Source: Nocardia terpenica (GTDB taxonomy: Bacteria > Actinomycetota > Actinomycetes > Mycobacteriales > Mycobacteriaceae). Taken from it: a stretch of DNA of 64,000 bases. The notes beneath the pieces are model-generated. The model saw nothing but the letters and a program-made list of their open reading frames with translations, was not told the origin of the DNA and did no database searches. The position numbers and the translations under genes are program-made. The stretch spans positions 1,302,001 through 1,366,000 of the forward strand of contig NZ_JABMCZ010000001.1 in assembly GCF_013186535.1 (NCBI RefSeq). Reading direction: 5' to 3'. This document shows, in pieces, positions 32,134-40,804 of this stretch; positions within the stretch are counted from its first letter, which is position 1, and each line of letters starts with the position of its first letter.

Positions 32134-33078
32134 GTGACATCCCATACATCCCCTCCAGTGAACGGATGCGCGGTCCCCATGGGCCGCTTCCGCTCCGGAT
32201 CACCCGAATGGCACGCCGCGCGCGCCGCCGGCCTCGGCGGCAGTGAGATCGCCGCGGTCCTGGGCTTGAGCCCGTGGGAGTCCTACTGGAGTCTGTGGCA
32301 CCGCAAACAGAACCTGTTGCCCCCGGTCCGCGAGAACGAGCTGATGGTCATGGGCAGCCTGTTCGAGCCGGTCATCTACGAGCACTACCGCGACAACCTG
32401 CTCCCGCCCGGCCACACCATGACCACCGGCGAGACCTTCCGGCACAGTGCCTACCCGTGGATGATCGCCAACCCGGACGGTCTCATCTGGGATGAGCAGG
32501 GCAATCTCGTCGATGGCCTCGAAATCAAATGTGCCTACCGCGACGACAAGTGGGGCGCGGAAGGTACCGACGAGATCCCTATCTACTACAAGACGCAGGT
32601 CTGCTGGTACTGCATTGTGATGGGCCTGCGCGGCATGAACATCCGCGTGGTGTTCGGCGTCGGCGACTGGCGCACCTACCGCTACGAGCCCTCCGAGCAG
32701 GACATCCTCACCGTCGCCACTGCCGGCCAGGAGTTCATGACCCGGCTCGAGGCTGGCATCCTGCCCAACCTCGACACCCACCTCGCGACCTACGAAGCGC
32801 TCAAGACGCTGCACCCGGACATCGACGGATCCACCGTGCAAGTCACTGCGGATCTGGCCGATCGCTGGTGGGCCGCTCAAGACGCGCTGGCTGCTGCTGA
32901 GGACGCGCTGCAAGGGGTCCGCAACGAGCTGACGCACACCATGGGCGACGCCTGGCGCGCTCAATGCGGTGAACAGACCCTCGCCTGGCGACAAGCACGC
33001 GGCGGCGGCACCCCCTTCGTGAAGTCCGCCCCCAATCCCCGCTTCGCGGACATTCGAAACGCCCTGAAGAAAGGCTGA
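32134..33078 (+). CDS. YqaJ-family phage exonuclease
   Basis: A 314-residue lambda-exonuclease-like nuclease. RFRSGSPEWHAARAAGLGGS and the catalytic core GSLFEPVIYEHYRDN, NPDGLIWDEQGNLVDGLEIK and YYKTQVCWYC show the YqaJ pattern (E, D, ExK, Q). It resects double-strand ends to leave 3-prime tails for the RecT annealing protein encoded nearby. The GTG at 32134 is not backed by a strong ribosome site; an ATG at 32179 is an alternative. It opens the early operon. Confidence 0.9.
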   Translation: MTSHTSPPVNGCAVPMGRFRSGSPEWHAARAAGLGGSEIAAVLGLSPWESYWSLWHRKQNLLPPVRENELMVMGSLFEPVIYEHYRDNLLPPGHTMTTGETFRHSAYPWMIANPDGLIWDEQGNLVDGLEIKCAYRDDKWGAEGTDEIPIYYKTQVCWYCIVMGLRGMNIRVVFGVGDWRTYRYEPSEQDILTVATAGQEFMTRLEAGILPNLDTHLATYEALKTLHPDIDGSTVQVTADLADRWWAAQDALAAAEDALQGVRNELTHTMGDAWRAQCGEQTLAWRQARGGGTPFVKSAPNPRFADIRNALKKG

Positions 33079-33080
33079 TA

Positions 33081-33356
33081 GTGGAACTGCTCGACACCCT
33101 CCCGCCCAGAACCACCGTGGGTGGCCGCCCGCCGGCGCATGCCGATAAGGCGGAACTGTTGCGCGCCAACCCTTTGCGCTGGGCCAAGATCATGACCTGC
33201 CACAGCGCGACCGTGGCAGCCTCTCAGGCCAACAACATCCGCCGCGGCAAGTTGAGGGCCTTCACACCCTCCGGCACCTTCGAAGCCGCCGCGCGCGACT
33301 GCGACGTCTACGCCCGGTACATTCCCGAAAACCAGGTCGGAGCTGATGCTGCATGA
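33081..33356 (+). CDS. Small phage protein between exonuclease and RecT
   Basis: A 91-residue protein of unknown function. The GTG at 33081 is preceded by AAAGG, and the stop overlaps the recT start, so it is part of the recombination unit. ELLRANPLRWAKIMTCHSAT and RGKLRAFTPSGTFEAAARDC are basic and suggest nucleic-acid contact; a helical DNA-binding or exonuclease partner role is possible but unproven. Confidence 0.65.
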   Translation: MELLDTLPPRTTVGGRPPAHADKAELLRANPLRWAKIMTCHSATVAASQANNIRRGKLRAFTPSGTFEAAARDCDVYARYIPENQVGADAA

Positions 33357-34084
33357 GTTCCATTGCCGCTGCGGCCGAGTCCGCCGAGGTCACCCCGGCC
33401 TCGATCATCAACAAGTACCGCGACGACATCGCCACCGTGCTGCCACCGAAGCTGCGCGAACGTATCGACCGCTGGATCCGCCTGGCGATCGGCGCAGTCA
33501 ACTCCAACCCTGAGCTGATCAGCCGCGTCCGCGCCGACCAAGGCGCGTCGATGATGCAGGCGCTCATGAAGTGCGCCGCTCTTGGTCACGAACCCGGCTC
33601 CGGCCTCTTCCATCTCGTGCCCAAGGGATCTCGCATCGAAGGCTGGGAGGATTACAAGGGCATTCTTCAGCGCATCGACCGCTCCGGCGTCTACGCCCGG
33701 ACCGTGATCGGCGTCGTCTACGCAAACGACGAATACAGCTACGACCAGAACGTCGACGAGCGCCCACGCCACGTCCGCGCCACCGGAGACCGCGGCGAGC
33801 CCATCTCGTCCTACGCCTATGCGGTCTACCCCAGCGGCGCGATCACCACGGTCGCCGAGGCCACGCCCGAACAGATCGCCTCGTCCAAGTCCAAGGCCCG
33901 TGGCGCCGACAACGCCGCCTCCCCATGGAGAGCACCGGGCGCGCCGATGCACCGCAAGGTCGCGGTCCGGCTGCTGGAAAAGCACGTCGCCACGTCCGCC
34001 GAGGATCGCCGCGAACCCATCTCCCGCAGCGCCGCGAACGATGTCGTGATCGACGCGACCGCCGACTACTACCAGGAGCCGTGA
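33353..34084 (+). CDS. recT: RecT-family single-strand annealing protein
   Basis: A 243-residue recombinase. MMQALMKCAALGHEPGSGLF followed by HLVPKGSRIEGWEDYKGILQ and YPSGAITTVAEATPEQIASS are typical RecT/Redbeta-family landmarks (cell-division-like AALGL/PG, GYKGL, SKSKA). With the YqaJ exonuclease it forms the phage double-strand-break repair and recombination pair. The start overlaps the upstream gene (ATGA). Confidence 0.92.
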   Translation: MSSIAAAAESAEVTPASIINKYRDDIATVLPPKLRERIDRWIRLAIGAVNSNPELISRVRADQGASMMQALMKCAALGHEPGSGLFHLVPKGSRIEGWEDYKGILQRIDRSGVYARTVIGVVYANDEYSYDQNVDERPRHVRATGDRGEPISSYAYAVYPSGAITTVAEATPEQIASSKSKARGADNAASPWRAPGAPMHRKVAVRLLEKHVATSAEDRREPISRSAANDVVIDATADYYQEP

Positions 34085-34275
34085 TGCCGAAGACGTCCTA
34101 CAACGTCGAAGAGGCCGCCGCCGAGTTCGGTTTGAAGCCGCGCGATCTCTACGACGCCATGAAGGCATACGAGCTGGCCTATCACCCGGTGGGCCGCAAG
34201 AAGATCATCCTGCACGACGAAATGGTGCGGTGGCTGAGATCCCATCAGCCCGGCAAGCCCAAAGCCGCGGCCTGA
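34084..34275 (+). CDS. Excisionase-like small HTH protein
   Basis: A 63-residue protein with one winged helix: YNVEEAAAEFGLKPRDLYDA then HPVGRKKIILHDEMVRWLRS, the pattern of MerR/excisionase-like helix-turn-helix domains. The ATG at 34084 sits on the last base of the RecT stop. It could act as an excisionase or small regulator; the sequence does not decide. Confidence 0.75.
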   Translation: MPKTSYNVEEAAAEFGLKPRDLYDAMKAYELAYHPVGRKKIILHDEMVRWLRSHQPGKPKAAA

Positions 34276-34361
34276 CAACCCTTCTCGCCCCGACAGGGGA
34301 TCGGCAGCCCAAGTCCCGAGGGCCGCCGATCCTCTGGTTCGCCACGCCCTGAAACGGATCC

Positions 34362-35003
34362 ATGAACACCGATCTCCTCCCCGCCGAAACCGCCCGCGAC
34401 CACATCAAATCCCTGATCGAAGGCGGCAGCAACCAATCCCGCATCGCCCGCTGCGCCGAGGTCTCCCGCATCACTGTCGTGCACATCCTCCACGGCTACG
34501 TCGTCAACGTCACCCGCGACACCCACGAAGCCATCATGCGAGTCCGTGCCGAAGACGAAAGCCACGGAGTCCCTGCGGGCCACGTCGACGCCGTCGGAAG
34601 CCGCCGCCGCGCCCGCGCTCTTGTCGCCGACGGCCACACCAGCGCCCACATCGCGATGCGGGCGCAGGTATCGCTGCGCACCCTGTGGGCCATCCTCGAC
34701 GCCGAACTTGCCCACGTACCAACCGACATCGCGCACCGGCTTGAACGCGCCTTCGCCGTCATGCAGATGACCCCAGGCAAGAGCGCCAGCGCCCGGAGTT
34801 ACGCCGCCGCCCGCCGCTGGAACCTGTCCTGGGAATGGGACGAGGAGGATATCGACGTCCGCAACGCCCGGCCCTTCCCCTCAAGCCTCGCCCGCCGCCA
34901 GGACATCGTCGACGCCATCAAGGCAGAGACAGAAAACGGCACCCGCTTCCGCCCGGTCGTCATCGCCTCCACTCGCCGCTCCCGTCTTCGGAGCGCCGCG
35001 TGA
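34362..35003 (+). CDS. Phage HTH protein with two similar helix-turn-helix repeats
   Basis: A 213-residue protein with a duplicated HTH: ARDHIKSLIEGGSNQSRIAR and ARCAEVSRITVVHILHG in the first repeat, RRRARALVADGHTSAHIAMR and RAQVSLRTLWAILDAEL in the second. A basic C-terminus follows. Similar proteins are common in actinophage early regions. The gene at 41724 has a third copy of the same motif. A DNA-binding role in replication or regulation is likely. Its stop overlaps the next start (GTGA). Confidence 0.75.
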   Translation: MNTDLLPAETARDHIKSLIEGGSNQSRIARCAEVSRITVVHILHGYVVNVTRDTHEAIMRVRAEDESHGVPAGHVDAVGSRRRARALVADGHTSAHIAMRAQVSLRTLWAILDAELAHVPTDIAHRLERAFAVMQMTPGKSASARSYAAARRWNLSWEWDEEDIDVRNARPFPSSLARRQDIVDAIKAETENGTRFRPVVIASTRRSRLRSAA

Positions 35004-35623
35004 ATCTCACAATTCCCGACGACTTCCCCGATGGCCCCCGCTACGCCAACCTCACTGTGGGCGAACAGTATTCGCTCTTGCGCGGCTGGATGTACTGCGC
35101 CCGTTACGACACCTTTCTCGTGCCCTCGAGCGTGTGGTTCGCCTTCACCGCTGGCGCCACCCACACCATGCTGGAGCGCGCCGGCCTGATCGAAACCAGC
35201 ACCGCGCCAGCGGGAGTGATCTGCCCCGGTGGTGGCCGTGCCCGCCGCGCATCGGCGCGCACAAAGACCTTGGCCAAAGCCGACACTCGATTCGACGAGT
35301 GGTGGGCAGTATGGCCGCGCAAGCAAGCCAAACGTGACGCGCAGAGAGCATTCAGCAAGGCGCTGAACCTGATCGGCTTCGACGAGCTGATGGCTGCGAC
35401 CCAAGCCTTCGCCAGCGACCCCAACCGCGAAGACCGCTACACCCCCTACCCCGCCACGTGGCTCAACGGCGAACGGTGGGCCGACGCACCGCTGCCTGCC
35501 GACCCCGCCCGCACCCGGTTCGACGCCAGCTCCCGAATCAACACGACCGTCGAGCTGGGCCGCCAACTCGCCGCCGATATCGCCCGCACCACCTCCAGAC
35601 CAGAAATGCGAGCCCTACCGTGA
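35000..35623 (+). CDS. Phage replication initiation-like protein
   Basis: A 207-residue protein. The C-terminal half FDEWWAVWPRKQAKRDAQRA, then LIGFDELMAATQAFASDPN and YTPYPATWLNGERWADAP is the C-terminal motif seen in many phage replication (O-like, DnaD-like) and helicase-loader proteins. The N-terminal half (LTVGEQYSLLRGWMYCARYD) could be a winged helix. The GTG at 35000 overlaps the previous stop. It probably recruits the helicase at the origin. Confidence 0.7.
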   Translation: MNLTIPDDFPDGPRYANLTVGEQYSLLRGWMYCARYDTFLVPSSVWFAFTAGATHTMLERAGLIETSTAPAGVICPGGGRARRASARTKTLAKADTRFDEWWAVWPRKQAKRDAQRAFSKALNLIGFDELMAATQAFASDPNREDRYTPYPATWLNGERWADAPLPADPARTRFDASSRINTTVELGRQLAADIARTTSRPEMRALP

Positions 35624-36105
35624 ACCCCCGCCATGTCGAAGCTGCCACAACCGCATACGCGGCTGCGGAAGCGCTCGATCCGCAGATGCCGCCCGCCGAC
35701 GCGGTTCGGCTACGCGCGTGGGCCGACCTTTTCGCTGACGACGACATCGGCCCCAGCGAGGCCCTGGCCGCGGTGAAGAGCTATTACCGCCAGCCCCAAC
35801 GTTTCCCGATCAAGCCCGGCGACATCATCGACCGGGTCACCAAGATGCCCATCACCAGCAGCCCCGAGCGCATCGCCGCGTTCATCGACCGCTGGTCCGA
35901 GCATCCGTACTCCGATGCGATCCAGCGCTTGACCGGCATGCACTGGAACCCGCCGTTCCCGCCTCCGCCCGCGATCGACCGCCATGACCCGATCGCGCTG
36001 CGCGAGTACCACCGCGCGGAGTTCCGGGCGTGGATCGGCAAGAACCGCAACGAGCTGGAACGCCGCGCCCTTGCTCATGGTGAGCAGCTGGAGCTGGGCG
36101 CATGA
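35620..36105 (+). CDS. Helicase-loader-like phage protein
   Basis: A 161-residue helical protein (VEAATTAYAAAEALDPQMPP, GPSEALAAVKSYYRQPQRFP, KPGDIIDRVTK) overlapping both the replication protein before it and the helicase after it. The position and the YYRQP.RFPIKPGDI segment resemble actinophage replisome accessory proteins. I infer helicase loading, but no catalytic motif is visible. Confidence 0.55.
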   Translation: MNPRHVEAATTAYAAAEALDPQMPPADAVRLRAWADLFADDDIGPSEALAAVKSYYRQPQRFPIKPGDIIDRVTKMPITSSPERIAAFIDRWSEHPYSDAIQRLTGMHWNPPFPPPPAIDRHDPIALREYHRAEFRAWIGKNRNELERRALAHGEQLELGA

Positions 36106-37604
36106 TCGCCTACGAACGCGTCCTGGACGCCTTCCGCGACCAGGGCCTGGTCGTCATCGAGCGTGGCGGCAACACGGCCAACGCCCAAGCTCCCGGCCAT
36201 TCGCCGGCAGATCGGTCGGTGTCCATCCGCGGCATCGAGGGCCAGGTTCTCATTAACAGCCACAGCGACGACACCGATACGGTGCTCGACCAGCTGGGCC
36301 TGACGCTGGCGGACCTGTTCGACAACCCGAAAGGCTCGGAGTACCGATACGACGACGGCCGCGTGGTCCACCGGTCGCCCACTAAGCGGTTCATCCAGTC
36401 CGGAAACACGCAGGGCAGCAGCCTGTTTCGAGCGAGCCGCCTCGCATCCGCCACCGTGATCTACCTCGTCGAGGGCGAGAAGGACGTCCTGGCCATCGAA
36501 TCTCTCGGCGGCGTGGCGACCTGCAACGCCGGCGGCGCGGGCAAGCTGCACCTGTTCGACCTCACCCCGCTCTACGGCAAGACCGTGATCGTGGTGCGCG
36601 ATATGGACCCGGTCGGCGAGAAGCACGCGCGCCAGGCCCTGGAGTTGCTCGACGGCCACGCCGACGTACAGCTGGTGTGCCCGGCCGCAGGCAAGGACTC
36701 TTCCGACCACATCATGGCCGGCCACGGCTTGGACGAGTTCGTCGCCGCCACCGCGCCGATGCCCGAAGGCGTCACCAAACTGTCTGACGCTGCGGCGGAT
36801 TGGTGGGACTGGCAGCAGGCTCCACCTTCGGAGATCCGAATCTTCCCGTCCCCATGGGCTGCACTCAACGACAACATCGCGGGCGGATTCCACCCCAAGC
36901 GGTGCTACGTCATCGCTGGCCGTCCTGGCGGCGGAAAGACCATCGGCCTGCTCAACATCGGACAGCACCTCGGTGAGAGCGGGTTCCCGTCGCTGTTCTT
37001 CTCCATGGAAATGCCCATGCTGGAGATGGTGTCGCGCGTGATGTCGGCCGGCGCGGAAGCCAACTACGGCCGCATCACCCGCCGCCAGCTCGATCAGTGG
37101 GACCTACGCAAGCTCGAGCTGTACCGCGACGGCGGCCGGGTCGAAGAAACCCAGCTCTACCTGATGGATCGCTCCACGCTCACGATCGAGGACATGCGCG
37201 CCATCGCGCGGCAGATGAAGCAATCCGTCGGCCTGGACGCCGTGCTCATCGACTACATCGGCCTGGTCACCGCCTCCAAAGGCAAACGCGAACGCCGAGA
37301 AGCGTTGGGCCACGTCATGAAAGAGGCCGTGAAGATGGCCAAGGAACTCGACATCGCCGTGTTCATCGCCTCCCAGCTCAACCGCGGCCCCGAACAGTCC
37401 TCCCGGCCGCCGGTCCTGTCGGACCTGCGCGAAACCGGCGACATCGAACAGGACTGCGACGCAGCGTTTCTGCTGCACCACCCGCTGATGGACGGCCACC
37501 CCACCGGCGAGATCGAAATCATCATCGGCAAAAACCGCACCGGCCCAACAGGAGTCGTCGTCACGCTCCCGTGGCGACCGAACTACGCCAAGATCGGAGT
37601 CTGA
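36102..37604 (+). CDS. DnaB-type replicative helicase with TOPRIM domain
   Basis: A 500-residue replication enzyme. An N-terminal region with a TOPRIM fold (VEGEKDVLAIE at 123-133, VVRDMDPVG near 168) precedes the RecA-like helicase: Walker A GRPGGGKT at 273-280, SMEMPMLEM, Walker B VLIDYIGLV near 380, ASQLNRG and the arginine-finger region. No zinc-binding motif is seen before the TOPRIM domain, so it may not make primers. It is the replicative helicase of the element. Confidence 0.9.
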   Translation: MIAYERVLDAFRDQGLVVIERGGNTANAQAPGHSPADRSVSIRGIEGQVLINSHSDDTDTVLDQLGLTLADLFDNPKGSEYRYDDGRVVHRSPTKRFIQSGNTQGSSLFRASRLASATVIYLVEGEKDVLAIESLGGVATCNAGGAGKLHLFDLTPLYGKTVIVVRDMDPVGEKHARQALELLDGHADVQLVCPAAGKDSSDHIMAGHGLDEFVAATAPMPEGVTKLSDAAADWWDWQQAPPSEIRIFPSPWAALNDNIAGGFHPKRCYVIAGRPGGGKTIGLLNIGQHLGESGFPSLFFSMEMPMLEMVSRVMSAGAEANYGRITRRQLDQWDLRKLELYRDGGRVEETQLYLMDRSTLTIEDMRAIARQMKQSVGLDAVLIDYIGLVTASKGKRERREALGHVMKEAVKMAKELDIAVFIASQLNRGPEQSSRPPVLSDLRETGDIEQDCDAAFLLHHPLMDGHPTGEIEIIIGKNRTGPTGVVVTLPWRPNYAKIGV

Positions 37605-37609
37605 GCATC

Positions 37610-38146
37610 TTGCTCATCGAAAAGAAGCCCACCGCCCTACGACACCGCGTCAACGCGGCACTCGAGGTCACCACTCTGGGCATACAGCAGATGCTCGGCC
37701 TCACCGACCCCATCGTCGTCGACCTGGAGGCGATCCTCGAAACCTTCGACTGGGGCGCGCCAGAGACCTTCGAAGGCCGCCCGGACTGGGACACCTACTT
37801 CCTTGAGATCGCCCGCACCGTCGCCATCCGATCCACCTGTGTGCGCGCCAAAGTCGGCGCGGTCGTAGCCACCGACAACCGGCTGCGCGGGGCTGGCTAC
37901 AACGAAAGCCCGCCGGGCAAACCCGGCTGTGAATCCTGCCCACGCCGCGAATCAGGCTGCGCCCCAGGCAGTTCGTACGACACCGGCCCCGGCACTTGCC
38001 ACGCGGTCCACGCCGAAGCCAACGCCCTGCTCGATGCGAACCGCTTCGACCTGCTCGGCGCCACTCTCTACATCACCCGCGAACCCTGCCCCGGCTGCCT
38101 GAAGCTCATCGAAGCCGCCGGGATCGTTCGCATCGTTCACCCCTGA
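37610..38146 (+). CDS. dCMP deaminase-like protein
   Basis: A 178-residue cytidine/deoxycytidylate deaminase fold. SCTCVRAKVGAVVATDNRLR-like residues, then HAVHAEANAL with the zinc histidine and glutamate, and EPCPGCLKLIEAAG with the two zinc cysteines, form the catalytic site. The extra GCESCPRRESGC cysteine cluster fits the dCMP deaminase branch. The TTG at 37610 follows GGAG. It converts dCMP to dUMP for phage thymidylate synthesis and pairs logically with the dUTPase at 62080. Confidence 0.88.
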   Translation: MLIEKKPTALRHRVNAALEVTTLGIQQMLGLTDPIVVDLEAILETFDWGAPETFEGRPDWDTYFLEIARTVAIRSTCVRAKVGAVVATDNRLRGAGYNESPPGKPGCESCPRRESGCAPGSSYDTGPGTCHAVHAEANALLDANRFDLLGATLYITREPCPGCLKLIEAAGIVRIVHP

Positions 38147-38159
38147 AAGGAAGTGCCAG

Positions 38160-38369
38160 GTGGCCCTCACCTCAACACCCAGAGCCCAATTCGACGTGAC
38201 CGGGAACGAGCACGCCCTGATCATTTCCGAGCAGCATGCGACGCACGTTTTCAACGTCAGCAACGTCGAGATCCGCACCATTTCCGAGTTCTCGGATCAG
38301 CCGACGAGCGTGGAAGTCGTGTTCCGCGCCTCGCGCTTTGACACCCACTCTCGCGGAGTCGTGGCATGA
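38160..38369 (+). CDS. Small phage protein of unknown function
   Basis: A 69-residue protein starting at a GTG with AAGGAAG upstream. It reads as a small all-beta domain (FDVTGNEHALIISEQHATHV, FNVSNVEIRTISEFS, VEVVFRASRFDTHSR). No family recognised. The stop overlaps the next gene. Confidence 0.6.
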   Translation: MALTSTPRAQFDVTGNEHALIISEQHATHVFNVSNVEIRTISEFSDQPTSVEVVFRASRFDTHSRGVVA

Positions 38370-38668
38370 GCGAGGACATCCGCGAACTTCCCCTGAGCTA
38401 CGTCCTCAACGATGTCGACGCTGGCGCCGCGCATGCCTGGGATTACGAGCTGCGCTGGTTGTGGACCCACGATCGGCACAAAACGCTCGCGATGGTTCAA
38501 AGTGTCGCCAAGAGCGGGATCCGCGAGCCTATCTGGATCCGGAGGCCAGCTGGTCCGGATGCGGATAGTCGCCCAAGCATGCTCGGCGGCAACCACGCAG
38601 TGGCGGCAGCGGTCGCCCTGCAACTGCCTACCGTTCCGGTGCGTTTTCTGGAAAGCGACGCTGCGTGA
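38366..38668 (+). CDS. Small phage protein of unknown function
   Basis: A 100-residue protein overlapping both neighbours. HDRHKTLAMVQSVAKSGIRE then PIWIRRP and GGNHAVAAAVALQL slightly resemble a ParB-like nuclease fold (sIxxxGixxPIxvr...DGxHR), with N in place of the usual R. This is a weak resemblance. Confidence 0.6.
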   Translation: MSEDIRELPLSYVLNDVDAGAAHAWDYELRWLWTHDRHKTLAMVQSVAKSGIREPIWIRRPAGPDADSRPSMLGGNHAVAAAVALQLPTVPVRFLESDAA

Positions 38669-38895
38669 GCCAAGGGCAGAAGCCGCGGTGGCCAGAGTTC
38701 TACCCGCGCATGAAGTACCGGGCACGAAAACGCGACCAGCGGCGCGTCCGGATCCGGTTCTGGAACGAGCGCTTCGAGCCGCTGTGGCCGCAGCCAACGC
38801 TGAGCGCGGCCGTGTTGCTCACCGTCGTGGCATCTCACGAACTGCGTGCCCGCTGGAGCGGAACAGCGACCCAATCGGAATACGAACTGAGATAA
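38665..38895 (+). CDS. Small basic phage protein
   Basis: A 76-residue, very basic protein (FYPRMKYRARKRDQRRVRIR) starting at GTG on the previous stop. Possible nucleic-acid binding; no family recognised. Confidence 0.55.
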   Translation: MSQGQKPRWPEFYPRMKYRARKRDQRRVRIRFWNERFEPLWPQPTLSAAVLLTVVASHELRARWSGTATQSEYELR

Positions 38896-38907
38896 GGAGA
38901 TTCAGCT

Positions 38908-39651
38908 GTGATCGACGTGCTGATCATGGGCGGCACCTGGAACCCGGGTGGCGACCCGGTCACCGAAGCGTTCGCCCAGCGGCTCGACCCGGAACTGTTC
39001 AACTACCAGTACGTGCCGTACCCGGCTACCTACGGCGGATTGGACCTGCCCTACACCTACAGCGTCGAGCAAGGACGCCAGGCGCTGGTAAACGCGATCC
39101 ATGCAGCACCGAATCCGGTCCTGCTGGCAGGGTATTCGCAAGGAGCGGGGATCGCGGGCGACGTCGCGGCCACCATCAGGCGCGAACCGTTCAGCGGCCT
39201 TGAGGTGGTCGGCGTAGCCCTGATCGCGGATCCGCTGAGGCCGCCCGGCTGGGGTTCGGTAGGGATCAATGGCTATGGAATCGCTGGGCAGCGCCCGATT
39301 TCGAACATGCCAGCCTGGTGGGCCGTGGCCGACCGCGATCCGATCACCGCGCTGCCGGAGGGTTCGGCGCTGCGTTCCCTGGCGGACTTCACCGGCTACT
39401 GGGGCATGAGCAGCGTCGAGAGCTGCGCGCGGTGGGGTCAGTCGATCATCGACACCGCGGCCCAGCAGCGCTATCAGCGGTGGTGGTCTCCGGGGAACTG
39501 GCGCGAAACAGCCGATGTCATCGGCCAAGCCAATGCCTATCTGTTCGAAGGCCGCCACACCGGGGCCTACATCGCCGAAGGTCACTGCGAACGCCTGGCC
39601 GAGCAGGTGAACCGATACGCCGAGGTGCAAGCGTCCCAAAGAAGCAACTGA
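38908..39651 (+). CDS. Lysin B/PE-PPE-like esterase
   Basis: A 247-residue alpha/beta hydrolase. IDVLIMGGTWNPGGDPVTEA then YQYVPYPATYGG and the nucleophile elbow LLAGYSQGAGIAGDVA are typical of actinophage lysin B and PE-PPE esterase domains; ADRDPITALPEGS gives the acid and EGRHTGAY the likely histidine. Lysin B cleaves the bond between mycolic acids and arabinogalactan at lysis. It is strange to find it among replication genes with no endolysin or holin nearby, so an intracellular or surface role is possible. AGGAGA precedes the GTG. Confidence 0.75.
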   Translation: MIDVLIMGGTWNPGGDPVTEAFAQRLDPELFNYQYVPYPATYGGLDLPYTYSVEQGRQALVNAIHAAPNPVLLAGYSQGAGIAGDVAATIRREPFSGLEVVGVALIADPLRPPGWGSVGINGYGIAGQRPISNMPAWWAVADRDPITALPEGSALRSLADFTGYWGMSSVESCARWGQSIIDTAAQQRYQRWWSPGNWRETADVIGQANAYLFEGRHTGAYIAEGHCERLAEQVNRYAEVQASQRSN

Positions 39652-39701
39652 GGAACGCAATGAAATCTCAAATATGCTGGTAAAGGCCAACATTGATATA
39701 C

Positions 39702-39734
39702 ACCCCATATCCCATGGAACTTGGGATATGGGGT
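39702..39734. promoter_or_regulatory. 13-bp-arm inverted repeat before ssb
   Basis: ACCCCATATCCCA and TGGGATATGGGGT are perfect arms around TGGAACT. It lies about 40 bp before ssb. The decamer TGGGATATGG recurs in the divergent promoter at 45058, so it may be an operator. There is no T-run, so a terminator is less likely. Confidence 0.6.
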
Positions 39735-39772
39735 AACGTGGCGCTCGTATAGACCTGAGAGGAGCCGCCGCC

Positions 39773-40219
39773 GTGGCAGCTGGAGATACGCAAATCACTG
39801 TCGTCGGGCGCCTGACAGCCGACCCCGAACTGCGGTTCACGCCAGCCGGCGCGGCGGTCGCAAACTTCACCATCGCGTCCAACCCGCGCGTGTTCGACCG
39901 GAACGCGAACGAATGGAAGGACGGCGAGGCGCTTTTCATGCGCTGCTACATCTGGCGCGACGCCGCGGAGAATGTCGCCGAGAGCCTCCAGCGCGGGTAC
40001 GCCGTCGTCGCGCACGGCGTCCTCAAGCAGCGGTCCTACGACACCAAAGAGGGCGACAAGCGCACCGTTGTAGAGCTGGAAGTGTCCTCGATCGGGCCCG
40101 ACCTGGCCAAGAACCAGCGCGCGCAGGTCACCAAGACTCAGCCCGGCACCGGCACAAGCGGCAAGCAGGACACCTGGGCCAACCCCTCCGGCGGCACCGA
40201 CACAGCCCCGCCCTTCTGA
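39773..40219 (+). CDS. ssb: Single-stranded DNA-binding protein
   Basis: A 148-residue SSB. The OB-fold is ITVVGRLTADPELRFTPAGA, VANFTIASNPRVFDRNANEW, and MRCYIWRDAAENVAESLQRG; a short disordered tail ends in DTAPPF, which resembles the SSB interaction tip (DDDIPF) with fewer acids. GAGGAG precedes the GTG start. It coats phage ssDNA during replication and recombination and follows a strong inverted repeat that may regulate it. Confidence 0.93.
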   Translation: MAAGDTQITVVGRLTADPELRFTPAGAAVANFTIASNPRVFDRNANEWKDGEALFMRCYIWRDAAENVAESLQRGYAVVAHGVLKQRSYDTKEGDKRTVVELEVSSIGPDLAKNQRAQVTKTQPGTGTSGKQDTWANPSGGTDTAPPF

Positions 40220-40309
40220 TCCACCTCGCCAAGTAGCGAGCCGTCAACATCACCGCCCGAGTTCGTTTGTCCTTTCATGCCTCGGGAGTTCGGAATTGAA
40301 AGTGCGCCC

Positions 40310-40501
40310 ATGACCTTCAACCTCTATGAGAGAGGCGCAACTGCGGCGAGCCCACCCCACCGTCCCAGGGGTGAAAACGGCTGCTGGAGAACGGATCTGG
40401 CCATGATTCTCGATCAGGCAATAGCCGTCGACGGGAACACCCAGGCCGCGATCGTTCGCCTGCGCCAAGCCCTCGACACCGGAGCCCTCGACCTCCGATA
40501 A
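40310..40501 (+). CDS. Small phage protein of unknown function
   Basis: A 63-residue protein. The ATG at 40310 (MTFNLYERGATAASPPHRPR) is chosen over 40277 because the earlier start has no ribosome site. The C-terminal half LAMILDQAIAVDGNTQAAIV is helical. No family recognised. Confidence 0.5.
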   Translation: MTFNLYERGATAASPPHRPRGENGCWRTDLAMILDQAIAVDGNTQAAIVRLRQALDTGALDLR

Positions 40502-40519
40502 AAGCGAGCACAACTCCAT

Positions 40520-40804
40520 ATGGCTTCTCACGACCGGGACTGGATGGTCCGCGCGCAATGCCGCGACACCACCGACTACAGCGTCTACGACTCCGACAAC
40601 CGCGGAGGCGGCCAGGCCGAACAGGCGCAACGCGCCTGCGGTGGATGCCCCGTCCGTGCCGAATGTGCGAGCTACGCACTCAAATTCGCCGACAGTATCG
40701 GCGGACTCGTGTGGGCCGGCGTCCCCGTTCCAGAATCGCCGACCACCATCTACTACCACCGCGCACTCGATCGGCTGCGCGCTATCGCAGGCCAGGCCGC
40801 ATGA
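40520..40804 (+). CDS. WhiB-family transcription factor (phage-encoded)
   Basis: A 94-residue WhiB-like protein. The four iron-sulfur-cluster cysteines are C14, C40, C43 and C49 (ACGGCPVRAEC), followed by GGLVWAGVPVPE, the place of the G(V/I)WGG turn. WhiB proteins bind the sigma factor SigA region 4 and redirect transcription; actinophage versions can block host WhiB genes. It lies in the early operon just before rusA. Confidence 0.9.
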   Translation: MASHDRDWMVRAQCRDTTDYSVYDSDNRGGGQAEQAQRACGGCPVRAECASYALKFADSIGGLVWAGVPVPESPTTIYYHRALDRLRAIAGQAA

